Shown in pieces: positions 25,818 through 34,995 of a stretch of 64,000 nucleotides of DNA (within the stretch, counting starts at the first letter, position 1; each line of letters starts with the position of its first letter). Where the stretch lies: the NCBI GenBank assembly GCA_020636435.1, contig JACJXX010000002.1, positions 3,782,001 through 3,846,000 on the forward strand, in the 5' to 3' direction. The DNA comes from Lewinellaceae bacterium. GTDB lineage: Bacteria > Bacteroidota > Bacteroidia > Chitinophagales > Saprospiraceae. The notes under the pieces were generated by a model, which saw nothing but the letters and a program-made list of their open reading frames with translations, had not been told where the DNA came from and searched no databases. Both the position numbers and the translations under genes were made by a program.

Positions 25818-27023
25818 ATGCTGAAAAGACTTTTGATTCTTCTTGCCGGGCTGTTTCCCCTTACGCTATTCGCCCAAATCAGTACCATCGGCTTCAACCA
25901 CCTGGCTTTGTCGGTGAGCGACATCGAAGCCAGCACGGTTTTCTACCGGGACATCCTCGACCTGGAGCCCATCGAGGTGCCGGACGAGCTGAAGGCCATC
26001 CGCTCCTGGTTCCGGTTCGGGGGCGGGCAGGATTTGCACCTGCTGGCCGGGCGCACCGAACCCGTGGCCGACAACAGCCGCAATTCGAGCCACTTTTCCC
26101 TGACCATCCCCGACGCCGATGAGGTGGAGGCTTTTCTCATCGAAAAAGGCATGGATTACCACCGTCAGCAGCGCTTTGACGGCGCCTGGCAGATTTACAT
26201 CTCCGACCCCGACGGCTACGTCATCGAGTTGAACGAACCGCCCATCCTTTGGGACTACCTCCTGAACGGAAAGGACTTGAACGGCTGGGACACCTACCTC
26301 GGCCCGCAGTTTCCTCCCGGCAGCGAGGATCGCGCCGGCGTCGAGCCGATCGGCCTTAACAAGGACCCCAAGCAGGTTTTCGCCATGGTGCAGGAGGATG
26401 GAAAGCCGGCCCTGCGCATTTCCGGCGAGCACTTCGGCGGCATTTCAACGGTGAAAGAATTCGAGAATTACCACCTCCAGCTCCAGTTCAAATGGGGCAA
26501 GCAGAAATGGCATCCCCGCCAGGACGCCAAACGGGACAGCGGCGTCCTCTATCACGCTGTTGGCCAACACGGCGTCGATTGGGGTTTCTGGATGCGGTCG
26601 CAGGAATTTCAGGTGCAGGAGGGCGACTGCGGCGATTACTGGGGCCTGGATGGGGCTACCATGGACATTCCGGCCCGGCGGCAGGGGGAAAAGGATTGGA
26701 TATACGACCCTGAAGGAACGGTTATGGCCTTTGCCGCAGACACGCAGGCCGGCCGCCATTGCATCAAATCGCCGGATGCGGAGGCCCCGACAGGCGAGTG
26801 GAATACGCTCGACCTCTATTGCTTCGGCGGCACAGCAGTGCATGTGGTGAACGGCAAAGTGACGATGGTGTTGTACCATTCCAGGCATCCGGAAGATGGG
26901 AAAATGCTGCCGCTGACAAAGGGAAAAATCCAGATACAATCAGAGGGGGCAGAGGTGTTCTACCGGAATATACGCATCCGGACAATTGACGAAATCCCGG
27001 CGAAGGCCCTGGCGGGAAAATGA
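25818..27023 (+). CDS. VOC (glyoxalase-like) domain fused to DUF1080 / 3-keto-disaccharide hydrolase-like domain
   Basis: 401 residues from the ATG at 25818, chosen because it begins a clear signal peptide (MLKRLLILLAGLFPLTLFAQ); an upstream ATG at 25782 only adds residues from the minisatellite. Residues about 22-150 form a vicinal oxygen chelate domain (GFNHLALSVSDIEASTVFYR; metal-ligand candidates H27 and the late E in YVIELNEPP). Residues about 155-390 are a DUF1080/PF06439 concanavalin-like domain (LLNGKDLNGWDTYLG, RDSGVLYHAVG, WNTLDLYCFG, YRNIRIRTID). DUF1080 proteins include 3-keto-glycoside hydrolases; the fusion with a VOC domain suggests a periplasmic enzyme on oxidised sugars, which is inference. 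Confidence 0.8.
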   Translation: MLKRLLILLAGLFPLTLFAQISTIGFNHLALSVSDIEASTVFYRDILDLEPIEVPDELKAIRSWFRFGGGQDLHLLAGRTEPVADNSRNSSHFSLTIPDADEVEAFLIEKGMDYHRQQRFDGAWQIYISDPDGYVIELNEPPILWDYLLNGKDLNGWDTYLGPQFPPGSEDRAGVEPIGLNKDPKQVFAMVQEDGKPALRISGEHFGGISTVKEFENYHLQLQFKWGKQKWHPRQDAKRDSGVLYHAVGQHGVDWGFWMRSQEFQVQEGDCGDYWGLDGATMDIPARRQGEKDWIYDPEGTVMAFAADTQAGRHCIKSPDAEAPTGEWNTLDLYCFGGTAVHVVNGKVTMVLYHSRHPEDGKMLPLTKGKIQIQSEGAEVFYRNIRIRTIDEIPAKALAGK

Positions 27024-27049
27024 AATGAATGCATTTTCAGGCTATTTGC

Positions 27050-27219
27050 CTAGTGGTCTGTCAAGCACAAATTGTCGGGTAATCTATGGCGTCTTTTGGC
27101 CCAGCTCTGCGTCGCCTCCTCGCCTTGGTAGCTAAGGCTACCAGGCTCCGGGGGCTTCTTGATCTGAACCAAAATCCGCTAATACCTTACCCGACATTCA
27201 TACGTTGACAGACCACTAG
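27050..27219. mobile_element. 170-bp element with CTAGTGGTCTGTCAA terminal inverted repeats
   Basis: Exact 15-base inverted termini at 27050-27064 and 27205-27219, with an inner TGTCGGGTAA pair (about 27073 and 27188). The centre is a strong hairpin, GCCTTGGTAGC/GCTACCAGGC. Flanking core sequence CTCGCCTTGGTAGC...GCTACCAGGCTCCGGG is shared with the element at 55839-56008. No gene is inside. The right terminus includes the stop codon of the following TonB receptor (27216-27218). Confidence 0.85.
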
Positions 27220-29552
27220 AAAGAAAACTGCAACCCCAAACTAGGCAGTATCGGCAACTGGTTCACCCGGCTGTTGGTCACCCGGTCAACGTAGAATACA
27301 TTATCCCGGTTGTAGACGTTGGTCACGCTCAGGGTGGCTTCCAGCTTGCTGCTGTTGCTGAAATCGAAGGAGCGCTTCAGCGAGGCGTCGAGGCGGTGGT
27401 AATACGACAGGCGCCCGCCGTTGAGCCCTTCGGTGAGGATGGTGCCCAGGCCGAAGTTTCCGGTGAGGATATCCGTGAATATGAGGTCCGAATAGTTGCT
27501 CTGCTCGTAGAATCCCTGCGTTTGGGTGAAGGGGAAACCGGAACCCAGGTTCCAGCGCAGGCCCGCTTCCCAGTTCTTGTTTTTGCCGAAAACATAAGAA
27601 GTCAGCAAGTTGACGTTGTGCCGCCGGTCGAAGATGGTGGGATATTCCTGGTTTCCATCATCGCGGGTCACCCTGCCCAGGGAATAAGTGGCCCAAAAGT
27701 AGAGGTCGCTTTTCTCGTAGCGTACGGAAAAGTCGATCCCGTAAGCGTCGCCGGTCTCGGTAATGAAGTTGGGGTCGGTTTCATTGACCTTGTTGCGGTT
27801 GATGTTGATCAACTGGGTGAAGCGCTTGAGGTAGGGCTCGATGTTGAGAGACAGGTTATTGCTGAGGTCAACCTCCACGCCGGCGATGGCATGGATGGAT
27901 TTTTGCAGGTTGTGGTTGGTCGGCGTGCGGGTGCCGGGCTTGAAGATGGTGGACTCCGGGCCGGCCAGGAAACCGATGAAAAAGTTGACGACATCCAGGT
28001 CATTGACCGTACTGATGAGGTTCTGCGAGTAGAACCCTCCGGCAAACTTCAGGCGCAGGAAGTCGGTAATGTTGTATTTCAGGCCCAGCCGGGGCTCGAC
28101 CGACATTTCTGACTGAGAGGCGTAGTAGTGCAGGCGCAGGCCCGGCTCGATGATGAGGTTGCCCAACTTCTGCTTGTATTTGAGGTAACCGGCCAGCTCG
28201 GTAGTAAAGTCTTCTTGCTGGAACCGAACGCCAAGGGCATTGCGGAATTCAAAATCCGTATTGAAACCGGTAAACTCAAAACCGTAGTTGATCTGGTTGT
28301 TGCTGCCGAAATAGGTGAAGTTGAGGCCGGCGCTGTAACTGTTTACGCCGCTTCTGCGGGGTTGGCCGTCCGCTTCCTCCAGGGTGATTTTGTAATCCGA
28401 GATGGCGATTGTTCCGTCCAGGATCACATTGGAGTTGGGCGGAATCAGCGTAAAATTGGCGCCGGCGCCCACGGTCCGCCAGTCCAGCTTGGCCAGGCCG
28501 ATGAAGTCGAAACGGTCGGTGAAGTTGAAGCCAAAGAGGTTGAGCTTGCTGCCGTTGCCGCCCACGAACGACAATTTGCCGTATACGTCGGTGTAGGTAT
28601 AGGGCAACCCGATGTCCGATTTTTTAATATCCTGGAGGCTCGTATCGCCGGAAGCAAAGGAAAAAAAGGTCGTGTCCACCGCATAGCTGTACAGCGCTTT
28701 GGAAGTCTGGTCGAGGTAGGAATGCTTGCCGGTGAACAGGAAGGACGTACTTCCGGTGCCCGGCCCTTCCAGCTTTTTGAGCGGGCCCTCGATGAGGGCT
28801 TTGGCCTGAAAGGGGCTGGCCGATACCAGCCCGCTCAGTTTTTTCTTGTTGCCTTCTCTGGTTTTGATGTCTACGACAGCGGAAATCCGCCCGCCCTGGT
28901 CTGCGTTGAAGCCTCCGGTGAGGACATCCACGCTGCGGATGGTTTCCGTTTCGAAGACCGAGAAAAAGCCGATGGAGTGGAAGGGGTTGTAGATGGTCAT
29001 TCCGTCCAGCAGAATCTTGTTCTGCACCGGAGAGCCCCCCCGGATATACAACTGCCCCCCCTGGTCGCCGGATACGATGATGCCGGGCAGGACGGGCAGG
29101 TATTGAGCGATGTCGGCTTCGCCGCCTGTTGACGGGAGGGAGCGGATTTGTTTGGGCGTAACCGTAACTTTTGAAACCTGAACATCGGAACGCGACTGCT
29201 CCCGGCGGCTCGAAACGTTGACGGTTTCCAGGTTGACCGCATTGGGCTTCATGTACAGGCTTTTGTATACAATGGAGCCTTCCTTGAGCTTCACGTCCTG
29301 CACAATACTGTCGTAACCGAGGTAGGTCAGTTTGAGGGTGTAGTCTCCCGCCGGCAGGTTGCCGATGCTGAAGAAGCCGTCGAAATCGGTATTGGCGCCA
29401 TAGTTGGTGCCTTCCAGCAATATGTTGCCGTAGATGATCGGTTCGCCGGTTTCTTCATCGTAAACGTTGCCGCGAATGGTCCCGCCACTTTGGGAAGAGG
29501 CGTAGTTGAAAAGGAGGGCAAAAAGCAGCAGTAGTATTCCTTTAAGTTTCAT
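27216..29552 (-). CDS. TonB-dependent outer-membrane receptor with carboxypeptidase-regulatory domain
   Basis: 778 residues from the ATG at 29552, which begins a signal peptide (MKLKGILLLLFALLFNYASSQ); an ATG 57 bases upstream adds a non-signal extension. Domains are a carboxypeptidase-regulatory beta-sandwich (about 25-105, RGNVYDEETGEPIIYGNILL), plug (about 115-225, QYLPVLPGIIVSGDQGGQLYIRGG, ILLDGMTIYNP, VDVLTGGFNADQGGRISAVVD) and barrel ending ...LGLQFSF. The terminal phenylalanine typical of outer-membrane barrels is retained even though the stop codon lies in a mobile-element terminus. There is no SusD partner; the substrate is unknown. Confidence 0.92.
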   Translation of the reverse strand: MKLKGILLLLFALLFNYASSQSGGTIRGNVYDEETGEPIIYGNILLEGTNYGANTDFDGFFSIGNLPAGDYTLKLTYLGYDSIVQDVKLKEGSIVYKSLYMKPNAVNLETVNVSSRREQSRSDVQVSKVTVTPKQIRSLPSTGGEADIAQYLPVLPGIIVSGDQGGQLYIRGGSPVQNKILLDGMTIYNPFHSIGFFSVFETETIRSVDVLTGGFNADQGGRISAVVDIKTREGNKKKLSGLVSASPFQAKALIEGPLKKLEGPGTGSTSFLFTGKHSYLDQTSKALYSYAVDTTFFSFASGDTSLQDIKKSDIGLPYTYTDVYGKLSFVGGNGSKLNLFGFNFTDRFDFIGLAKLDWRTVGAGANFTLIPPNSNVILDGTIAISDYKITLEEADGQPRRSGVNSYSAGLNFTYFGSNNQINYGFEFTGFNTDFEFRNALGVRFQQEDFTTELAGYLKYKQKLGNLIIEPGLRLHYYASQSEMSVEPRLGLKYNITDFLRLKFAGGFYSQNLISTVNDLDVVNFFIGFLAGPESTIFKPGTRTPTNHNLQKSIHAIAGVEVDLSNNLSLNIEPYLKRFTQLININRNKVNETDPNFITETGDAYGIDFSVRYEKSDLYFWATYSLGRVTRDDGNQEYPTIFDRRHNVNLLTSYVFGKNKNWEAGLRWNLGSGFPFTQTQGFYEQSNYSDLIFTDILTGNFGLGTILTEGLNGGRLSYYHRLDASLKRSFDFSNSSKLEATLSVTNVYNRDNVFYVDRVTNSRVNQLPILPSLGLQFSF

Positions 29553-29678
29553 AATGGCCAGAGATTGTTTAACAGCCGGTTGAGGTGATGGTTGAATGCG
29601 TCCTGACAAAGAGACGCAAAGATAACCAGCTTTCCCCCTTAGGCAAGGGATTCTTTTGTCATTTTGCGAACAAACACC

Positions 29679-30293
29679 TTATGGCTCCAGCATGCCTGTT
29701 CCCTGACGCAGCAGGAGCGGCTCGGCGCCGGTGCAGTCAACCACAGTTGAAGGCACATTGCCGCCCATGCCGCCGTCGATGACCAGGTCGACGAGTTTTT
29801 TATAATCCTCGTAAATGTCGATGGGATCGGTAAAATATTCCAGTATCTCATCGTCGGATTTCAGGGATGCGGTCAGGATGGGGTGGCCCAGTTCTTCGAC
29901 CAGTGCCATGCAAATATTGTTGTCCGGGATGCGGATGCCGATGGTGCGTTTGCGGTTCTTGAACATTTTCGGCACCTGGTTATTGGAGTTGATCACAAAA
30001 GTAAAGGGCCCGGGCAGGTGTTTTTTCATCAGGCGAAAAATCTGGTTGTCGATCTGCTGGCTGTATTCGGAGACCTGGCTGATGTCGAGGCAGATCAAGG
30101 ACAGGTGGGCCTTGTGGGGGTCCAGGCCGCGCAGTTTGCAGATTCGGTCTACGGCCTTGCTGTCGTTGATGTCGCACCCCAGGGCATAGACGGTGTCGGT
30201 GGGGTAAATGATGACGCCCCCGCTTTCCAGGGTTTCCACAGCGTGGAGGATTTTTCTCCTTTCCGGGTTCTCCGGATTGATCTTCAGTAACAT
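29679..30293 (-). CDS. YrdC/YciO/Sua5-domain protein (threonylcarbamoyl-AMP synthase-like)
   Basis: 204 residues, a single YrdC domain. The PTDTVYALGCD motif near 30-40, CKLRGLDPHKAHLSLIC (about 52-68) and RTIGIRIPDN near 113-122 are visible. Length fits TsaC/YciO rather than the two-domain Sua5. TsaC makes threonylcarbamoyl-adenylate for the t6A modification of tRNA; YciO is a weak-activity relative. The K-x-R block (KLRGLDPHK) differs from the KGRP form of TsaC, so a YciO-like assignment is possible. It follows the MoxR-type gene, but a strong terminator lies between them. Confidence 0.75.
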   Translation of the reverse strand: MLLKINPENPERRKILHAVETLESGGVIIYPTDTVYALGCDINDSKAVDRICKLRGLDPHKAHLSLICLDISQVSEYSQQIDNQIFRLMKKHLPGPFTFVINSNNQVPKMFKNRKRTIGIRIPDNNICMALVEELGHPILTASLKSDDEILEYFTDPIDIYEDYKKLVDLVIDGGMGGNVPSTVVDCTGAEPLLLRQGTGMLEP

Positions 30294-30311
30294 TCAAGCT
30301 GGTTTTTCTAT

Positions 30312-30354
30312 AAAAAAAACTGGAAGCGCCCGGGCCAATGCCGGATGCTTCCAG
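30312..30354 (-). terminator. Rho-independent terminator after the MoxR-type gene
   Basis: On the minus strand an 8-bp perfect stem, CTGGAAGC/GCTTCCAG (30320-30354), is followed immediately by eight T residues (the A run at 30312-30319 on the plus strand). It sits 28 bases after the stop of the AAA ATPase gene and just before the YrdC gene, so that gene probably has its own promoter. Confidence 0.88.
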
Positions 30355-30381
30355 TAAAAGTAAGGAAAAGTTATTTTTCAA

Positions 30382-31866
30382 TCAATTATCATAATCATCA
30401 TCGTCTTCGAAAAGATCGTCGTCGAGCATATTGGCCAGCAAATCCCGGAAGGAAAAGCTGGATTCCAGCACCTCTTTGTTGATGACGTTGAATTCGGCCA
30501 GGCCGTGCAGCGCCAGTTCCATATAAGTATACAGGTCGTCTCCCTTGGCCTCTACCTGGCTTTCCACCATTTTGCGCAGGCCGGCGACGTGGTCGAGCGC
30601 TTTGTGGAAGTCCTTTTCGGTGCAATCGTTGAGCAGGTCCAGGTCGTTGCCTCCGGAGAACCAGGCGCGGATGGTCCCGTAGGGGTCCTTTTCCCGGCCT
30701 TTCTTGAGCTTGTCCGGGTTGGGAAAGTGGTCGAGGAAAGCCTTCTTGACGGCCCTGCTCAACAGGGAAATGGCCACTTGATAAGGGCCCTCCTGTTCGC
30801 CCTCGTAGACCAGTTCGACCTTGCCGGTAACCGAAGGCACCACTCCCCAGAAGTCGATGATGCGGGCACGGGCCTTTTTTTCCTGGTTGAGCAGCATCCG
30901 GCGCTCGGCGGTGCTGACCAGGTTCTCATAACCGGAGATGGTCAGGCGGGCCGAAACGCCGCTCTTTTCGTCGATGAACTCGCTTTCGCGGGCCTCGAAG
31001 GCTATTTGTTCGAGCAGCACCTGCAGCAGGTCCGGCACTTCGATGGCGGCGCGTTGCTCCTCCGCCAGCCTGGCTTCCTGCATGGTGATCTGCCGGGCGA
31101 TATCGATGGTCTTGGGATAGTGGGTCAGAATCTGGCTCTCGATCCGGTCCTTCAGCGGGGTGATGATGCTGCCCCGGTTGGTGTAATCTTCCGGGTTGGC
31201 CGTGAAGACGAACTGTATGTCGAGCGGCAGGCGCAGCTTGAAGCCCCGGATCTGGATGTCGCCTTCCTGCAGGATGTTGAACAGCGAAACCTGAATGCGC
31301 GGCTGCAGGTCGGGCAATTCGTTGATGACGAATATGCTGCGGTGCGCCCGGGGCACCAGGCCGAAGTGGATCACGCGCTCGTCCGAGTAAGGCAATTTCA
31401 GGCTAGCCGCCTTGATGGGGTCTACATCGCCGATCAGGTCGGCCACGCTCACGTCGGGAGTGGCCAGCTTTTCCACATAACGGGTATCCCGGTGAATCCA
31501 CTCGATGGGCGTATCGTCGCCTTTTTCGGCGATCAGGTCGTGGGCATAACGGGAGATCGGGTTCAGCGGGTCGTCGTTGAGCTCGCTGCCGGCCACAATC
31601 GGCACGTATTCGTCCATCAGCGCCACCAGCATGCGGGCGATGCGGGTCTTGGCCTGCCCCCTGAGGCCCAACAGCAAAATGTTGTGGCGGGAGAGCACGG
31701 CCCGCTCGATGTCTGGCAGGACCGTTTCGTCAAAGCCAATGATGCCTTTGAACAACTTCTCCTTGATGTGTAATTTTTTTATGAGGTTGTTGCGCAGTTC
31801 CTCCTTGATGGACCGGGGTTTGTAACCGCTTTTCTTGAGTTCTCCTAAAGTCTGGATATCCGTCAT
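30382..31866 (-). CDS. MoxR/ChlI-like AAA+ ATPase
   Basis: 494 residues. The Walker A is a variant GLRGQAKT (about 69-76). Walker B and sensor regions read SIFVINELPDLQPRIQVSLFNILQEGD, with NE in place of DE, followed by VFTANPEDYTNRGSIITPLKDRI, typical of the magnesium-chelatase/MoxR clade. A C-terminal helical domain of about 170 residues ends in an acidic tail (LFEDDDDYDN). Members act as chaperone-like remodelers with a von Willebrand A partner, but no VWA gene adjoins it here. The specific target is unknown. Confidence 0.82.
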   Translation of the reverse strand: MTDIQTLGELKKSGYKPRSIKEELRNNLIKKLHIKEKLFKGIIGFDETVLPDIERAVLSRHNILLLGLRGQAKTRIARMLVALMDEYVPIVAGSELNDDPLNPISRYAHDLIAEKGDDTPIEWIHRDTRYVEKLATPDVSVADLIGDVDPIKAASLKLPYSDERVIHFGLVPRAHRSIFVINELPDLQPRIQVSLFNILQEGDIQIRGFKLRLPLDIQFVFTANPEDYTNRGSIITPLKDRIESQILTHYPKTIDIARQITMQEARLAEEQRAAIEVPDLLQVLLEQIAFEARESEFIDEKSGVSARLTISGYENLVSTAERRMLLNQEKKARARIIDFWGVVPSVTGKVELVYEGEQEGPYQVAISLLSRAVKKAFLDHFPNPDKLKKGREKDPYGTIRAWFSGGNDLDLLNDCTEKDFHKALDHVAGLRKMVESQVEAKGDDLYTYMELALHGLAEFNVINKEVLESSFSFRDLLANMLDDDLFEDDDDYDN

Positions 31867-31990
31867 TCCAATGTCAGGTTTTGTTCTGCTTAGTATGGTA
31901 AATCAATGAAACGCATGAGAGGGGATTTGGTTGATAAAGGGTTAAGGCTTACTTTTATGCACTACATTCTACATCCAAAAAACTTTAGCG

Positions 31991-32713
31991 ATGACTAAGA
32001 ACATTTTTCTTTTGCTGGCGGCCTGTTCCTTCTTGCTCACGGGTTGCATTGAGACCCTGGAGGAGATTTATCTCAACAAGGACGGCTCCGGAAAATACAA
32101 CGTCACGTTTGACATGAGCGAGTTTTTCAGCAACCCCATGATGAAAAGCATGATCGAGGAGGCGGCCAAAGAAGAGGGGGGAGAGGGCGACTTGAACCTG
32201 GGAGAAACCGATACCCTCATCCGCTTCCGGGACAGCGGTTTAATGGAGGGCGTAATGAAGAATGCCGAAATGCGCATGACGATGAGCGACTCCCTGGGAA
32301 AATTCCTGATCAGCATGAACTTCCCGTTTGAAAATGTGAGCCAGATCGATGAGTTCTTTCAACGGCTCAGCGAAGAAGGCGCCGGGGCCGAGGCCATGGG
32401 CGGCATGGGCGCTATGGGCAGCATGCTGATGCCCGGCGGCAAGTTTGCTTTCCAAAAGAAAAAGCTCACCCGCCTGAAATCGGAACAGGGAGGGGCCGGC
32501 GAGCTCCTGGCAGGGGAAGACGGAGAATTTATGAAAATGTTCTTCAGCGGAGGCACGCACACCGTCATCTACCACTTGCCCGGCAAGGTAAAAAAGACGA
32601 CCATCGAAGGGGCTGAAGTGGATGGCAAAACCGTCACCGTCGAACGCCCGCTGATGGACCTGATGGAAGGCAAGGCCGGATTGGAAGGGGAGATACGGTT
32701 TAAAAACAAATAA
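31991..32713 (+). CDS. Predicted lipoprotein of unknown function
   Basis: 240 residues. The lipobox is LLTGC (C19) after a short hydrophobic signal. The mature part opens IETLEEIYLNKDGSGKYNVTFDMSEFF and contains a glycine/methionine-rich loop (about 135-150, AEAMGGMGAMGSMLM). No catalytic motif or known domain was recognised. A small gene follows after 10 bases on the same strand, so the pair is probably one transcript. Confidence 0.8.
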   Translation: MTKNIFLLLAACSFLLTGCIETLEEIYLNKDGSGKYNVTFDMSEFFSNPMMKSMIEEAAKEEGGEGDLNLGETDTLIRFRDSGLMEGVMKNAEMRMTMSDSLGKFLISMNFPFENVSQIDEFFQRLSEEGAGAEAMGGMGAMGSMLMPGGKFAFQKKKLTRLKSEQGGAGELLAGEDGEFMKMFFSGGTHTVIYHLPGKVKKTTIEGAEVDGKTVTVERPLMDLMEGKAGLEGEIRFKNK

Positions 32714-32723
32714 ACTCACGGCC

Positions 32724-33149
32724 ATGATAGATAAATTTAAGAGAGCCATCCAGGATGCCTCAGACGTGCTCCGGGAGCAGGCCGCCAACCTCGGGGAAGG
32801 AGCCAAGGAAAAAACCTATCAGTTGATCGAAGAGTGGCTCCAGGTCTTTCCCAAACTGGAGGTCTACGGACTGGAGATCACCAGCTTGTCTTTGTCCGTG
32901 GCGCTCAGCCCTGCCCTGGAAGTGGAGCTCGTTGGAAAACACGAAAAGTTTTCCAGGGAGCGGCTGGACGAGATCGTCTACGAGGTGCGCAAGAGCCCGG
33001 CGCTGACCTCGGTTTTCACGACCGTCCGCACCACTTATAACCTGCACCGCCGCACCTACGCCAATCTCAGCGACCCGCTGGTGGTCAAAATCCGCATCCG
33101 ATTGTCGCCGGAGATCAAGGTGTATATTGGGAAGCCGGTTATTGAATAA
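32724..33149 (+). CDS. Small cytoplasmic protein of unknown function
   Basis: 141 residues, no signal peptide. An N-terminal amphipathic helix rich in A, Q, E and K (about 1-45) is followed by an alpha/beta stretch (VYGLEITSLSLSVALSPALEVELVGKHEKF). It starts 10 bases after the preceding lipoprotein stop, which implies cotranscription. No family recognised. Confidence 0.72.
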   Translation: MIDKFKRAIQDASDVLREQAANLGEGAKEKTYQLIEEWLQVFPKLEVYGLEITSLSLSVALSPALEVELVGKHEKFSRERLDEIVYEVRKSPALTSVFTTVRTTYNLHRRTYANLSDPLVVKIRIRLSPEIKVYIGKPVIE

Positions 33150-33357
33150 TACGAAGTGGGAAATCGGAAGGCAGAAGTGGGAAGGCACAATACTTCCGGT
33201 TGGCACCGCCTGCCGTCCGCCTCCCCGCCTTGCCTGATTTTTGAGGCTGGGGATGTGCGATTTTTGACGTTTGATTTTCCGCCAGTTCGCCGTTCGCCGT
33301 CTGCCGTCCGCTCCCGGCCTCCTTCGTCGGTACGGGACTCCCTACGGCCGCGTACTT

Positions 33358-34929
33358 CTACCGCTTCACAAAGCCCTCCACCCCCACTACCTGCCCTTCC
33401 CGCCAACACTGCAAAAAATACACCCCGCCCGGCAATTCCCCCACCTCCACCAGCAGCGTTACCTCTGAGAGGCGGGTGGAAAAGCGCCGCCACGCCCGCC
33501 CCTGCGCGTCGAGGATGCGGAAGTGGTGCTCCCCGCCGGCGGGGGCGGAAAAATACACTTGGAGTTCCTCGCCTGCCGGGTTAGGGTAGAGCAGCAGCGT
33601 ACAGTCATCTGACGACTTGGAGTCGTCTGATGACTTTGCTTCTCCTTCTTCCACCCCACTCACCAACTCACAGCCCGGCACCAGGCAGCCGTATTCGTCT
33701 ACTTTGAGCAGCCAGCCCTGCTGCCGGGGGGCATTGACCGTGTCGCGCACTTCGCCGGCCATGATGAAACCGCCGTCGGGCGCCTGGGCTAAGTCGTTGA
33801 TATAATGCTGGGGCCCCTGGCCGGCGATGTGCTGGTAATAGCGCTTCCAAAGCAATTCCCCTTCGGGCGATATTTTGGCTAGTACGCCGCTGAAAAACCA
33901 GTTTTCCGGCGTACGGGCAATCAGGTTGCCGGCAACGGCGTAGCCGCTGCCGCCCTGAATTTCTATACCGGAGGTAAGCTGGTTATAATAAGAGACGGAC
34001 GGCAAAGAATCCCTCACCAGCACCCCCCATTCTTCCTGCCGGTTGGAGTCCAGCTTGAAAGCGTAGTTGTGCCAGCGTAGTTCACTAAATCCAGGACCTG
34101 CCGGAAACTCTATACCCTGTCCCGTCAAAACCAACAGCCCGCCGTCGCTGGTGGCGATGGCTCGGCCTTCCTTTCCTCGTAGCTCATTAATAGGAGAGAA
34201 ATATTCCCAAAGAATGTCGCCTTCTTCGTTAACCTTAAAAATGTGGTTGCGGGCTTCGATGTCTTGATGGGCAAAGTTGGTATTGTCCCGAATGGAAGCA
34301 ATGATATAACCGTCAGAGGCAGTTAGTATGTTGTTAGGCCGGTCACTTTTACTTGTAATGCCATAGGTAACACTTGAAACAAAAGCCCCTTCTGCATTTA
34401 ATTTGAGAACTTCCACGTCTGTGTCAGAAGTTCCATCCGGGTTTTTGATCATGTTCAACAACAGATAACCATCTGCTATTTTTTTAAGGTCTCGGTTTAA
34501 TACGCCTGAAACTACCGGAAAGAAAGGATGTGGAAACTCAGAAATAACTAAGGGGCTTCCATTCGTATCGAATATAATGAACAGTGATTTGGTGATGCTG
34601 TCAACGGTATAGCCCGCAACTGCCAAACGGTTAGAATCTACTATGCACAAGTTATTCCTCCAGGTTTCGTAAGTTTTCGACGTATCTTTTATTGTTTTAG
34701 TGATCAATACCTGCCCATCTAATGAGAATTTGACAAAAACATTTCCAGTATTGAATGGAGGGATAGAATCGGCAATGATCCCGGTTGAATAATAACAGCT
34801 GTCAGTAGCTACTATGCTTGTCAACTCTGCTGCTGGAAAACCAAAGTCAAACCGGTAGCTATAAGTATCTTGCGCACTTAAAACTAGACCATTAAGGGCT
34901 AATAGAAATAAAACTATGCTTTTTTGCAT
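33358..34929 (-). CDS. T9SS-exported protein with beta-propeller-like repeats
   Basis: 523 residues with a signal peptide (MQKSIVLFLLALNGLVLSAQ). The body contains repeated blocks such as VFVKFSLDGQVLITKT, EVLKLNAEGAFV, IFKVNEEGDILWEYF and LAKISPEGELLWKRYYQ, which resemble beta-propeller repeats. The last 80 residues are a T9SS type A sorting domain (LLYPNPAGEELQVYF, FRILDAQGRAW, LPGGVYFLQCW). It should be secreted or surface-bound. Codon use is more AT-rich in the N-terminal half than in the sorting domain. It is followed in the opposite strand direction by noncoding sequence 33150-33357 with CCGTCCGC-type repeats. Confidence 0.85.
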   Translation of the reverse strand: MQKSIVLFLLALNGLVLSAQDTYSYRFDFGFPAAELTSIVATDSCYYSTGIIADSIPPFNTGNVFVKFSLDGQVLITKTIKDTSKTYETWRNNLCIVDSNRLAVAGYTVDSITKSLFIIFDTNGSPLVISEFPHPFFPVVSGVLNRDLKKIADGYLLLNMIKNPDGTSDTDVEVLKLNAEGAFVSSVTYGITSKSDRPNNILTASDGYIIASIRDNTNFAHQDIEARNHIFKVNEEGDILWEYFSPINELRGKEGRAIATSDGGLLVLTGQGIEFPAGPGFSELRWHNYAFKLDSNRQEEWGVLVRDSLPSVSYYNQLTSGIEIQGGSGYAVAGNLIARTPENWFFSGVLAKISPEGELLWKRYYQHIAGQGPQHYINDLAQAPDGGFIMAGEVRDTVNAPRQQGWLLKVDEYGCLVPGCELVSGVEEGEAKSSDDSKSSDDCTLLLYPNPAGEELQVYFSAPAGGEHHFRILDAQGRAWRRFSTRLSEVTLLVEVGELPGGVYFLQCWREGQVVGVEGFVKR

Positions 34930-34995
34930 CGCTAAAGGATTGAAACCAAGAGGAAAGAAGGAAGTGGAATGGCTCCCACTTCCCCAGGTTTATGT

